This document shows, piece after piece, positions 56,897-64,000 of a stretch of DNA of 64,000 nt. The position numbers were made by a program, and so were the translations under genes. This DNA comes from CAIJMU01 sp035530275 (GTDB lineage Bacteria > Spirochaetota > Spirochaetia > Treponematales > Rectinemataceae), in assembly GCA_035530275.1 (NCBI GenBank), contig DATKVC010000013.1, positions 159,266 to 223,265 of the forward strand, given 5' to 3'. The number at the start of each line of letters is the position of its first letter. The stretch's first letter is position 1. Below the pieces are notes generated by a model that was not told the DNA's origin, did no database searches, and saw only the letters and a list, made by a program, of their open reading frames with translations.

Positions 56897-58395
56897 GAGG
56901 ATGGTTGCGCCTTCGGGCCCTCGCGGCCCTCGGTCTCCTCGCCGCCGGGCTGACCGCCCAACAAGCCGCAGGCGGCCCATCTCCCAGCCAGCAGCCAAGC
57001 CTAGTGGGTGTCTCGACGAGCATCAGCCTCAATGAGGCAGTGCGCCGCGCAGGTACGGCCTCCGTTTCGGTCAGGGCCGCCGCGAGCCTCGTCGAAGCCG
57101 CGCAAAAAAGGATTTGGGTCGCCGCCTCCACCTTCTTTCCGAAAATCAGCGCCTCCGTCTCGGGGGCCTGGCTCGCGAATCCGCCCGCGGGGGTGACCGT
57201 CGACAAGGGGGCGCTCGGGACTTCTACCCAATACGTTCCGGTGCCGCTCTCGCTCGGCGGGACCTACGATTCGAACGGCTGGTACACGGGCGGCACACTC
57301 ATGCCCTACAGTGTCTCCCTTCCCTCCTCTCCCATCACCATCGTTCCCGATGCCAAGGATACCTATTTCAAAGGCAATCTCACCCTCAGCCAACCGATCC
57401 TCGCCTGGGGGAAGATCAACGCAGGTCTCGAGCTCGCCAGGCTCGAGGAGCAAATCGCCGCCCTCGGGCTCTCGGGTTCGCGGCTTGAGGCCGAGCGCGA
57501 GGCCAAGCGAAGCTACGATGCCGCCCTCCTCGCCCGCGATTCGCAACCAATTATCAAAGAATTGCGCGCCCTCGCCTCGGCAAACGCCGACGACGCGCGG
57601 GATGCCTTCGCGGCCGGCACCACGACGAAGGCGTCAGTCCTCCAAGCCCAGGCCCAGGTGGCCGACCTCGATTCGCGACTTGTTGATGCGGGGGAAGGCG
57701 AAAAGAGCGCCTTGGCCGGCCTCGCCATCATCGCGGGCTTGGGCGAGGAAGCCTTCTCCCTTTCCTCGGAACTCGCCGACTCGGCGCCCTCCCTCGACGA
57801 GACGAAGATCCTCGAGGCGGCCATCGCCTCCTCGTCGGACCGAGGCCAGGCCAAGGCGCGGCTTACTGAGGCCGCGCGCAAGCTTGATCTCGAAAGGGGC
57901 TCGGCCATCCTCCTGCCCAATCTCGCCGCCTTCGCGAGTCTCGACGCCTCGGGTCAAACCATTCCCTTTTCCTCCTCGGGCTGGGCCGATTCCACCTGGT
58001 CCTGGGATCTTTCCCTCGGCGTCCAGGCTCAGCTCGAAGCCTTCGACGGGGGCGCCTCCTTCGCGAAAATTGCCGCCGCCAAGGCCGACCTCGCTGCGGC
58101 CAGGATCGGCGTTGAGGGCTCCGAAGATAGCCTGAGGATGGCGGTCCGCGACGCCGTGTCGATGGCAAGGCGAGCCGCGGCGGCCCTCGCCTCGAAGGAG
58201 GCGCGCGCAGAATGGGCCGCCGAGGCGCTCCGATCGGCGAAGGCAGCCCTCGACGCGGGCATGTCGAGCCGCCCCGAGTACAACGCAGCCGCGATGGCCG
58301 AGGCCGCCGCCCGCCTCGACCTCGTTTCGGCGCGTTATACGCTTTCGGAAGCCCTGGCCGACCTCGAAAGGCTCGCCGGGGGGAAGCTGCCGTGA
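56893..58395 (+). CDS. TolC-family outer membrane efflux protein
   Basis: The 500-residue outer membrane channel subunit has a signal peptide (LAALGLLAAGLTAQQAAGG). The outer membrane efflux repeats are visible as paired coiled-coil and beta segments (LNEAVRRAGTASVSVRAAAS, VEAAQKRIWVAASTFFPKIS; later ARIGVEGSEDSLRMAVRDAV, YTLSEALADLERL). It forms the trimeric duct for the RND pump encoded next. Start and stop overlap both neighbours by 4 bp. Confidence 0.88.
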   Translation: MRGWLRLRALAALGLLAAGLTAQQAAGGPSPSQQPSLVGVSTSISLNEAVRRAGTASVSVRAAASLVEAAQKRIWVAASTFFPKISASVSGAWLANPPAGVTVDKGALGTSTQYVPVPLSLGGTYDSNGWYTGGTLMPYSVSLPSSPITIVPDAKDTYFKGNLTLSQPILAWGKINAGLELARLEEQIAALGLSGSRLEAEREAKRSYDAALLARDSQPIIKELRALASANADDARDAFAAGTTTKASVLQAQAQVADLDSRLVDAGEGEKSALAGLAIIAGLGEEAFSLSSELADSAPSLDETKILEAAIASSSDRGQAKARLTEAARKLDLERGSAILLPNLAAFASLDASGQTIPFSSSGWADSTWSWDLSLGVQAQLEAFDGGASFAKIAAAKADLAAARIGVEGSEDSLRMAVRDAVSMARRAAAALASKEARAEWAAEALRSAKAALDAGMSSRPEYNAAAMAEAAARLDLVSARYTLSEALADLERLAGGKLP

Positions 58396-61300
58396 GCATC
58401 ACCGAGCTTGCCGTCAAACGGCCTACGGCCCTCTTCGCGATCTTCGCCCTCTTCATCGGCCTCGGCATCATGGGCTACTTCAATCTCGGCGCCGATCTCT
58501 TCCCCTCGACGAACACTCCTTTCATCGGAGTTCACATCGTCTACCCCGGCGCGGGCTCCGAAGAAGTGGAGAACGACGCGATCAAGCCCATCGAGGACGC
58601 GGTCTCGAGCCTGCCCGGCATCAAGTCGGTGCGTTCGGCCTCGGCCGAGGGTTTCGGCTACACGGCCCTCGAATTCTCTATGGACGCGAATCCCGACACG
58701 GCCGTCATCGACGTGCAGAAGGCCGTCGACGGCATCATGGACCGACTGCCCGCGGCGGCAACCAGGCCCGTGGTCCGAAAGTACAACCTCAACGCTCGGC
58801 CCATTCTCATCGTCTCCCTGTCGGGCAATCTTCCCTATGAGGAGCTCTACGCGCGTGCGGACGACCTCCGCAGGCGAATAGAGAACGTACAGGGCGTGGG
58901 ACAGGTAACCCTCGAGGGCGGGCCCAAGAAGGAGGTCGAGGTCCAGGTCGACCGGAGCGCCCTCGAAGCCTGGGGACTGAGTTTCCAGACGGTCATCGGC
59001 CTCCTCAAGGCGAACAACCTCAACGCCCCCGCGGGACTCCTCCGCCAGGACGGCATCGATCGCACGGTCAGGGTCCTCGGCGAGGTCTCCTCCCTCGAGG
59101 AGCTCCGCGGCCTCCTCCTCCCCCTCCCCCGGGGCGGCACGGTGCCCCTCGGCGAGGTCGCGAAGGTGGTCTTCGCCGTCCCCCCCGATTCGGGCAAGGT
59201 GCGGATGGACGGCACGTCCGCCATAGGGCTCACTATCGTCAAGGCGAGCGACGCGAACGTCGTCGACGCGACCAAGCGCATCAAGCAGGCCATCGAGCTC
59301 GAATCCGCGACGATGCCTCCCGGCGTGGACCTCAAGATCGCGAGCGACGAGACCATCTTCATCAATTCCTCGCTTTCCGAGACGATGCGCGATCTCCTCA
59401 TCGGGATCCTTTCGACTGCCATCGTCCTCTGGCTCTTCCTCCGCGAATGGAGGAGCTCCCTCATCGTCCTCGTCGCCATCCCGACCTCGCTGATCTCCAC
59501 CTTCTTCATGATGTTCGTGATGCATTTCACGCTCAACATCGTCTCCGCCATGGCCCTCGCCCTCTGCATCGGCATCCTCGTCGACGATTCGATCGTCGTA
59601 CTTGAGAACATCCACCGCCACTACGCCGCGGGTCAGGACAGGGTGCGGGCCGCCATCGAGGGGCGGCGTGAGATCGGCATGGCGGCCGTCGCCATCACGC
59701 TGAGCGACGTCGTGGTCTTCGCGCCGGTGGCCTTCCTCACCGATCTCGTCGGCCAGTTCTTCAGGCAGTTCGGCCTCACCGTCGTCTTCGCCTCGCTCTT
59801 CTCCCTCTTCGTCTCCTTCACCCTCACGCCGGCCCTCGCCTCGCGGCTGATCGGCCGGGGGAAGGTGCATCTCGCCCCATCGGAGCTGGAGGCTGCCTCG
59901 GAGACCGCGGAGCGCCCCGCCTCGGCGCCGGCGGCCCGGACAACCCGAAAGGGCTTTTTCGAAACACAGATCAAGCCGCGCTACCGCGCCTTCCTCGAGT
60001 GGGCCCTCGGGCATCGAGCCATCGTCATCGGCGGGATCCTCGTCCTCTTCATAGGGGCCATTTCCCTCATCCCCCTCGGCTTCGTGGCGACGGAATTCAT
60101 GCCTCCCTTCGACCAAGGCAAGCTCGTCGTCGATATGTCCCTCGATTCCGGCTCGAACCTCGATCGCACCGACGCTATGGTGAAGCGCGTCGAGGGGCAT
60201 CTCCTCTCGCTACCGGAGACGCGCGACGTCTACAGCTCCATGGGCGGGGACCTCGGCTCCAACGTCGCGCGCCTCACCGTCAGGCTCAAGGACAAGACGG
60301 AGCGGCGCAAAGGCCAATCGCAGATTGCGCGGGAGCTGCGCGAGTGGGGAGCGGGACTTCCGGGTCTGGCCTTCTCGGTCACAGAACAGTCCATCGTCGA
60401 GCAGACCTCGACCGAGGGCACCAAGGCACTCATCATCAACGTCGTCGGACCCGATCGCGCCGTCCTCTCCAAGCTCGCCGCCTTCGTCGAAAAGACGGTG
60501 CAGGACACGCCCGGCGCCGTCGACGTGGACAATTCGATGCGCTCGCGGCGCACGGAGATCGCGCTCCGCGTGGACCGCCTCGCCCTGAGCCAATACGGGC
60601 TCACCGTGGCCGACGCCGCCGCGGCCCTGCGCACGGGCCTCGCCGGGAGCAAGGCCGGGGTCTTCCGCAAGGCCGGCGACGAATACGACATAGTCGTGAT
60701 GTTTCCTCCGGGCAGCATCAAGTCGACCGCCGACCTCGAATCCATCCGTCTCGCGACGGTCCAGGGGAGCCTTGTGTCCCTCGGTCAGATCGCCGAAATC
60801 GGACGCGAGGAGGCCGCTCCTACCCTCACAAGGACCAACCGCTCCAACGTCGCCACCATCCAGGCCAATCTCCAGGGAAGGGCCCTCGGCCTCGTGACTG
60901 CCGACATACAGAGGAAACTTGAGGCCAACCCGGCGCCCAGGGGCTACAGATTCGACTTCAAGGGCGACAGTTCGATGATGAGCGATTCCTTCGCCTCCCT
61001 CGGTTGGGCGCTGGCTGCCTCGGTCTTCCTCCTCTACCTCATCCTCCTCGTCCTCTACGAGTCCTACCTCACGCCCCTGATCAGGATGCTGTCCCTCCCG
61101 GCCGGCATCATCGGGGGCCTCGCGGCACTTGCGATCACGGGCAAGGCGATCAACATAATTGTGTTCATCGGGATCATCATGCTCGACGGTCTCGCCTCCA
61201 AGAACGGGACCCTCCTCATCGATTACACGAACACCCTGCGCAAGCGGGGGCTGCCGCTTCGGGAGGCCCTCCTCGAATCGGGGACGACGAGGCTCAGGCC

Positions 61301-61574
61301 CATCATGATGACCTCGATAACTATGATAGTCGGCATGCTGCCCCTGGCCCTCTCGACGGGCTCGAGCTCCGAGATCAAGTCGAGCATGGCCATCCTCCTC
61401 ATCGGCGGCATCGCGGCCTCGACCCTCCTCTCGCCCGTCCTCATCCCCGTCGTCTACACCCTCATCGAGGACGGGAGGAACAAGGCGCGCGAACTGAGAC
61501 GAGACGGGGAGCGGCGAGGAAAACGTCAAGGACGTCGGGCGGAAGGCCCGACGCAAGCGGAGACGACGACATGA
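58392..61574 (+). CDS. RND efflux transporter, HAE1/AcrB family
   Basis: The 1060-residue inner-membrane drug/proton antiporter has the usual start (VSITELAVKRPTALFAIFAL) and 12 membrane segments in two halves. Family landmarks include YPGAGSEEVENDAIKPIEDAV, GILVDDSIVVLENI in the first half, and GIIMLDGLASKNGTLLIDY and LRPIMMTSITMIVGMLPLAL in the second. The proton-relay Asp pair lies in the LCIGILVDDSIVV segment. GTG 58392 overlaps the tolC stop by GTGA; the longer frame is a shadow. Substrate cannot be predicted; HAE1 pumps export amphiphiles, drugs or bile-type compounds. Confidence 0.93.
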   Translation: MSITELAVKRPTALFAIFALFIGLGIMGYFNLGADLFPSTNTPFIGVHIVYPGAGSEEVENDAIKPIEDAVSSLPGIKSVRSASAEGFGYTALEFSMDANPDTAVIDVQKAVDGIMDRLPAAATRPVVRKYNLNARPILIVSLSGNLPYEELYARADDLRRRIENVQGVGQVTLEGGPKKEVEVQVDRSALEAWGLSFQTVIGLLKANNLNAPAGLLRQDGIDRTVRVLGEVSSLEELRGLLLPLPRGGTVPLGEVAKVVFAVPPDSGKVRMDGTSAIGLTIVKASDANVVDATKRIKQAIELESATMPPGVDLKIASDETIFINSSLSETMRDLLIGILSTAIVLWLFLREWRSSLIVLVAIPTSLISTFFMMFVMHFTLNIVSAMALALCIGILVDDSIVVLENIHRHYAAGQDRVRAAIEGRREIGMAAVAITLSDVVVFAPVAFLTDLVGQFFRQFGLTVVFASLFSLFVSFTLTPALASRLIGRGKVHLAPSELEAASETAERPASAPAARTTRKGFFETQIKPRYRAFLEWALGHRAIVIGGILVLFIGAISLIPLGFVATEFMPPFDQGKLVVDMSLDSGSNLDRTDAMVKRVEGHLLSLPETRDVYSSMGGDLGSNVARLTVRLKDKTERRKGQSQIARELREWGAGLPGLAFSVTEQSIVEQTSTEGTKALIINVVGPDRAVLSKLAAFVEKTVQDTPGAVDVDNSMRSRRTEIALRVDRLALSQYGLTVADAAAALRTGLAGSKAGVFRKAGDEYDIVVMFPPGSIKSTADLESIRLATVQGSLVSLGQIAEIGREEAAPTLTRTNRSNVATIQANLQGRALGLVTADIQRKLEANPAPRGYRFDFKGDSSMMSDSFASLGWALAASVFLLYLILLVLYESYLTPLIRMLSLPAGIIGGLAALAITGKAINIIVFIGIIMLDGLASKNGTLLIDYTNTLRKRGLPLREALLESGTTRLRPIMMTSITMIVGMLPLALSTGSSSEIKSSMAILLIGGIAASTLLSPVLIPVVYTLIEDGRNKARELRRDGERRGKRQGRRAEGPTQAETTT

Positions 61575-62830
61575 AGGCAAACCCAATGCGATATGCTCGA
61601 TTCCTGAGATTTGCGGCACTTCCGGCCCTCGCGATGGCCGCGACCCTGCTCGCATTCTCCTGCGCGCACCCGAAGGAAGTCGTCCAAAAGCCGCCCCAGG
61701 CCGTCTCCGTCCAAAAGGCCGCCTTCGCCTCCTTCGCGCTGGAAGCGGAGTACGCGGCGCGCATCCTGCCGGCCGTCACGGTCAACATCATCCCCAAGGT
61801 CGGCGGACGGGTGGCCTCGGTCCGGGTGGACGTGGGCGACGCGGTGAAAAAGGGCCAGGTGCTCTTCACGATCGAAAAGGGGGACTACGACGCCCAGCTC
61901 AGGCAAGCCGACGCGACCCTCAGAAGCGCGAGGGCCAGCCTCGCGAGGAGCGACGAAACGGGCCAGGAATCGCAGCTCCTCCAAGCCCAGTCTGCCTACG
62001 ACCAGGCGGTCGTCGCGCGCGACGAGACGAAAAACGTCAGGGACAAAACGAAGAGGCTCTTCGACCAAGGCGCGGTGTCGCGTCAACAGATGGACGATAT
62101 CGAATCCAGACTCAAGGCGGCCGAAATTCAGGTTGCCGCCGCGAAGAAGAACCTTGCCCTCGTCCGCGACAAGGCCGGAGCCCAGGCGAGCGCCGTCCTC
62201 TCGGGGCAGGTGGATGCCGCGAAGGCCCAGACCGATCTCGCGAAGAGCCAGCTCGCCTCGACCTCGGTGCTGTCTCCCCTGACGGGTCATGTATCCTATC
62301 GCGACATTGAGGAGGGCGAGATGGTGGGCACCTCGGCCCTCGCCTTCATCGTCATCGATGACTCCAAGGTCCTCGCGGAAGCGGCCCTCTCCGACCGCTC
62401 CATCGGCTGGCTTTCTCGGGGCATGGACGTCGCGGTCACGATCCCCGCCCTCGGCCCCCTCGGCGAGCATAGCGGCAGGGTCGACTGGGTCGGTCCGGCC
62501 GTCGATCCGCGGACCCTCCTATATCCCGTTCGCATCATCCTCGACAACGCCGACGGCGAGATTCGACCGGGGATGCTCGCCCGCATCCGCTTTCCCATCG
62601 AGGAAAGGCGGCAGGTCCTTCTCATCCCGGAGCGCTCGCATTTTACGGAAAACGGACTCGATTATGTGATGCTCGTTCGAAACGACACGGCTGTTAAAAG
62701 GAATATCGTGCTCGGCGAATCCGACGGCAGCAATGTGGAGGTTCTTTCGGGGTTGGCGGTGGGCGATGAGGTCGTTACGGCGGGTCAGGAATTCCTCTCC
62801 GATGGAGATCTGGTCAAGGTGGTTCAGTAA
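61571..62830 (+). CDS. RND efflux periplasmic adaptor (AcrA/MFP family), probable lipoprotein
   Basis: The 419-residue adaptor bridges the RND pump and the TolC channel. It has a signal peptide with a relaxed lipobox LAFSC (Cys31), a lipoyl-like half (VGGRVASVRVDVGDAVKKGQVLF), a coiled-coil hairpin (ADATLRSARASLARSDET through AAAKKNLALVRDKAG), the second half VLSPLTGHVSYRDIEEGEMV and a beta-barrel/MP domain. ATG 61571 overlaps the RND stop by ATGA. It closes the operon. The adaptor comes last in this operon, after the pump, which is less common than the reverse. Confidence 0.9.
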   Translation: MKANPMRYARFLRFAALPALAMAATLLAFSCAHPKEVVQKPPQAVSVQKAAFASFALEAEYAARILPAVTVNIIPKVGGRVASVRVDVGDAVKKGQVLFTIEKGDYDAQLRQADATLRSARASLARSDETGQESQLLQAQSAYDQAVVARDETKNVRDKTKRLFDQGAVSRQQMDDIESRLKAAEIQVAAAKKNLALVRDKAGAQASAVLSGQVDAAKAQTDLAKSQLASTSVLSPLTGHVSYRDIEEGEMVGTSALAFIVIDDSKVLAEAALSDRSIGWLSRGMDVAVTIPALGPLGEHSGRVDWVGPAVDPRTLLYPVRIILDNADGEIRPGMLARIRFPIEERRQVLLIPERSHFTENGLDYVMLVRNDTAVKRNIVLGESDGSNVEVLSGLAVGDEVVTAGQEFLSDGDLVKVVQ

Positions 62831-62918
62831 TTCTTGATCGAGACAGATTATAATGTCGTAACATTTCGAACGGACAGCGTTTTGCCGGCACGTGCTATCA
62901 TTTCATCCTCTAGAGTTT

Positions 62919-62956
62919 TTGCCTTGAAATGGCAATAGCTATACATCCGTATAGCT
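62919..62956. promoter_or_regulatory. Two adjacent inverted repeats upstream of the amino acid binding protein
   Basis: TTGCC (62919-62923) pairs with GGCAA (62931-62935). Next to it AGCTATAC (62937-62944) pairs perfectly with GTATAGCT (62949-62956) around ATCC. They lie about 110 bp before ATG 63065 and upstream of the likely promoter, so they are operator candidates. Confidence 0.45.
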
Positions 62957-63004
62957 GTATTTGATGTCTGGGATGCTAAACCGAATGCATCGTTATCCCT
63001 CCGC

Positions 63005-63032
63005 TTGACCTTGCGTCCGCATTGATTTAAAG
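63005..63032 (+). promoter_or_regulatory. Candidate promoter of the second branched-chain amino acid binding protein
   Basis: TTGACC (63005-63010) followed at 16 bp by TTAAAG (63027-63032); the -10 box is imperfect. The leader of about 25 nt would contain AGGAGG at 63056-63061. Confidence 0.4.
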
Positions 63033-63064
63033 GAAATTACTCAGTTCTGTTCACAGGAGGAACG

Positions 63065-64000
63065 ATGAAAGTGTATGCAAAGATCGCGGCGATCGGTGCC
63101 ATGGTGCTCGGTCTCGCGGCCTGCTCTTCCGGTCCCAAGGAAATCCTCATTGGAGGTGTCGGCCCGGTAACCGGCGCGGCGGCCACCTTCGGCGTCTCGA
63201 CGAAGAACGCCTATGAAATGGCCATCGCAGAGTGGAACGCCAAGGGCGGACTTCTCGGCAAGCAGATCAAGCTCGATTTCGCCGATGACAAGGGCGATCC
63301 CACCGAGGGTGCGACCGTCTACACCAAGCTCATCCAGCAGGACAAGGTAGTCGCCATCGTCGGAACGGTCATGTCGAAGGTCTCCCTCGCCGGAGCCCCG
63401 ATCTGCCAGGCTGCCGGTATCCCGATGATCAGTCCCACCTCGACCAATCCCAAGGTCACCCAGGTCGGCGACTACATCTTCCGCGCCTGTTTCATCGACC
63501 CCTTCCAGGGCACGGTCGGAGCGGAATTCTCCTATAACACCCTGAACGCCAAGAAGGCCGGCGTCCTCTTCGACAACGGCAACGACTACAACAAGGGTCT
63601 CGCCGAGTACTTCCAGACCAAGTACCAGCAGCTCGGCGGCACCGTCGTCGACTACGAGGGCTATTCCACCGGCGCCACCGATTTCAAGGCCCAGCTCACC
63701 AAGATCGTGGCCCAGAAGCCGGACGTCCTCTATTCGCCCAACTACTACCAGGACGACGCCCTCATCGCTAAGCAGGCCCGCGAGCTCGGTTTCAAGGGAC
63801 CGATCGTCGGCGGCGACGGATGGGATTCCCCCGACCTCGTGAAGATCGGCGGCTCGGCTGTCGAGAACTGCTACTTCACCAACCACTATTCCAAGGATGA
63901 CACCCGCCCGATCGTCCAGGACTTCGTGCAGAAGTACCAGGCCAAGTACGGCGAAGCGCCCGACGCCCTCGCCGCCCTCGGCTACGACGCCATGAACATC
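63065..64000 (+). CDS. Branched-chain amino acid-type ABC substrate-binding lipoprotein (C-terminus cut by window)
   Basis: The first 312 codons of a LivJ-type binding protein lie before the window edge. The signal peptide ends in LAAC (Cys20), so it is lipidated, unlike the LivJ at 45286. The fold is clear from LIGGVGPVTGAAATFGVS, VAIVGTVMSKVSLAGAPICQ, GIPMISPTSTNPKVTQVGDY and FKGPIVGGDGWDSPDLVKIG. ATG 63065 follows AGGAGG. It has its own promoter region with two dyads and probably starts another liv operon beyond 64000. Compared with the first LivJ it differs strongly in sequence, so a different substrate is likely. Confidence 0.9.
   Translation, partial: MKVYAKIAAIGAMVLGLAACSSGPKEILIGGVGPVTGAAATFGVSTKNAYEMAIAEWNAKGGLLGKQIKLDFADDKGDPTEGATVYTKLIQQDKVVAIVGTVMSKVSLAGAPICQAAGIPMISPTSTNPKVTQVGDYIFRACFIDPFQGTVGAEFSYNTLNAKKAGVLFDNGNDYNKGLAEYFQTKYQQLGGTVVDYEGYSTGATDFKAQLTKIVAQKPDVLYSPNYYQDDALIAKQARELGFKGPIVGGDGWDSPDLVKIGGSAVENCYFTNHYSKDDTRPIVQDFVQKYQAKYGEAPDALAALGYDAMNI

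Noticed and set aside
62834..62854. TTGATC and TATAAT pair after the efflux operon as a promoter
   Set aside because: The two boxes are only 9 bp apart, too close for sigma-70; the TATAAT alone is not enough.

Overview
The window is GC-rich chromosomal DNA from a spirochaete, most likely of the Treponema/Spirochaeta group. The main evidence is a full-length cytoplasmic filament protein (cfpA, 35869-37917), a family I know only from spirochaetes. Around it lie a PEP-utilising pyruvate phosphate dikinase homologue, a secreted von Willebrand A protein and a possible pallilysin-like protein. From memory this resembles the T. pallidum TP0746-TP0751 neighbourhood. A murE with a non-DAP specificity motif, close to ddl and ornithine aminotransferase, fits the ornithine-type peptidoglycan of treponemes. 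I saw no rRNA, tRNA, CRISPR array, insertion sequence or phage gene. All calls come from reading the sequence; no database search was run.

Layout. 1-5201: a sugar ABC transporter (binding lipoprotein and two permeases, minus strand) divergent from an amylosucrase-type GH13 enzyme, with two LacI-type operators in the shared promoter region. 5260-6912: TGS-uridine kinase. 7182-14536: an opp/dpp-type operon with a very long binding protein and an OppC carrying a large external insertion, closed by a strong terminator. 14685-18436: DEAD-box helicase and a large radical SAM protein. 18551-18726: an array of eight 22-bp palindromic units. 18874-23591: queD, murE, ddl, rocD. 23732-26778: an active/inactive pair of M16 peptidases. 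26926-31775: a PilZ-like candidate, an orphan histidine kinase, a TPR protein and a hypothetical.

31964-41530 is the filament locus: PPDK-like enzyme, a protein with a possible HPr-like C-terminus, cfpA, then divergently vWA protein, DHH phosphoesterase and pallilysin-like protein. 41693-49948: thrA, a nitrilase-family amidase, and a branched-chain amino acid transporter (livJ, livH, a natural livM-livG fusion, livF). 49992-56158 (minus strand): SPOR protein, miaB, a small membrane protein, folE2, folD, an aminotransferase. 56282-62830: a tetR-tolC-RND-adaptor efflux operon in which every junction is a 4-bp overlap, with a TetR-type operator upstream. 63065 to the end: a second branched-chain amino acid binding lipoprotein, cut by the window.

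Themes. The two transport operons that start with a binding protein have a stable hairpin right after that gene, as expected for making more binding protein than permease. Several genes without a Shine-Dalgarno sequence have promoter-like motifs that place the transcription start at or a few bases before the start codon (murE, the helicase, miaB, the aminotransferase), suggesting leaderless mRNAs. The most novel possibilities are the PEP-enzyme/HPr-like pair downstream of cfpA, the 22-bp palindrome array, and in-frame tandem duplications inside miaB and oppD.
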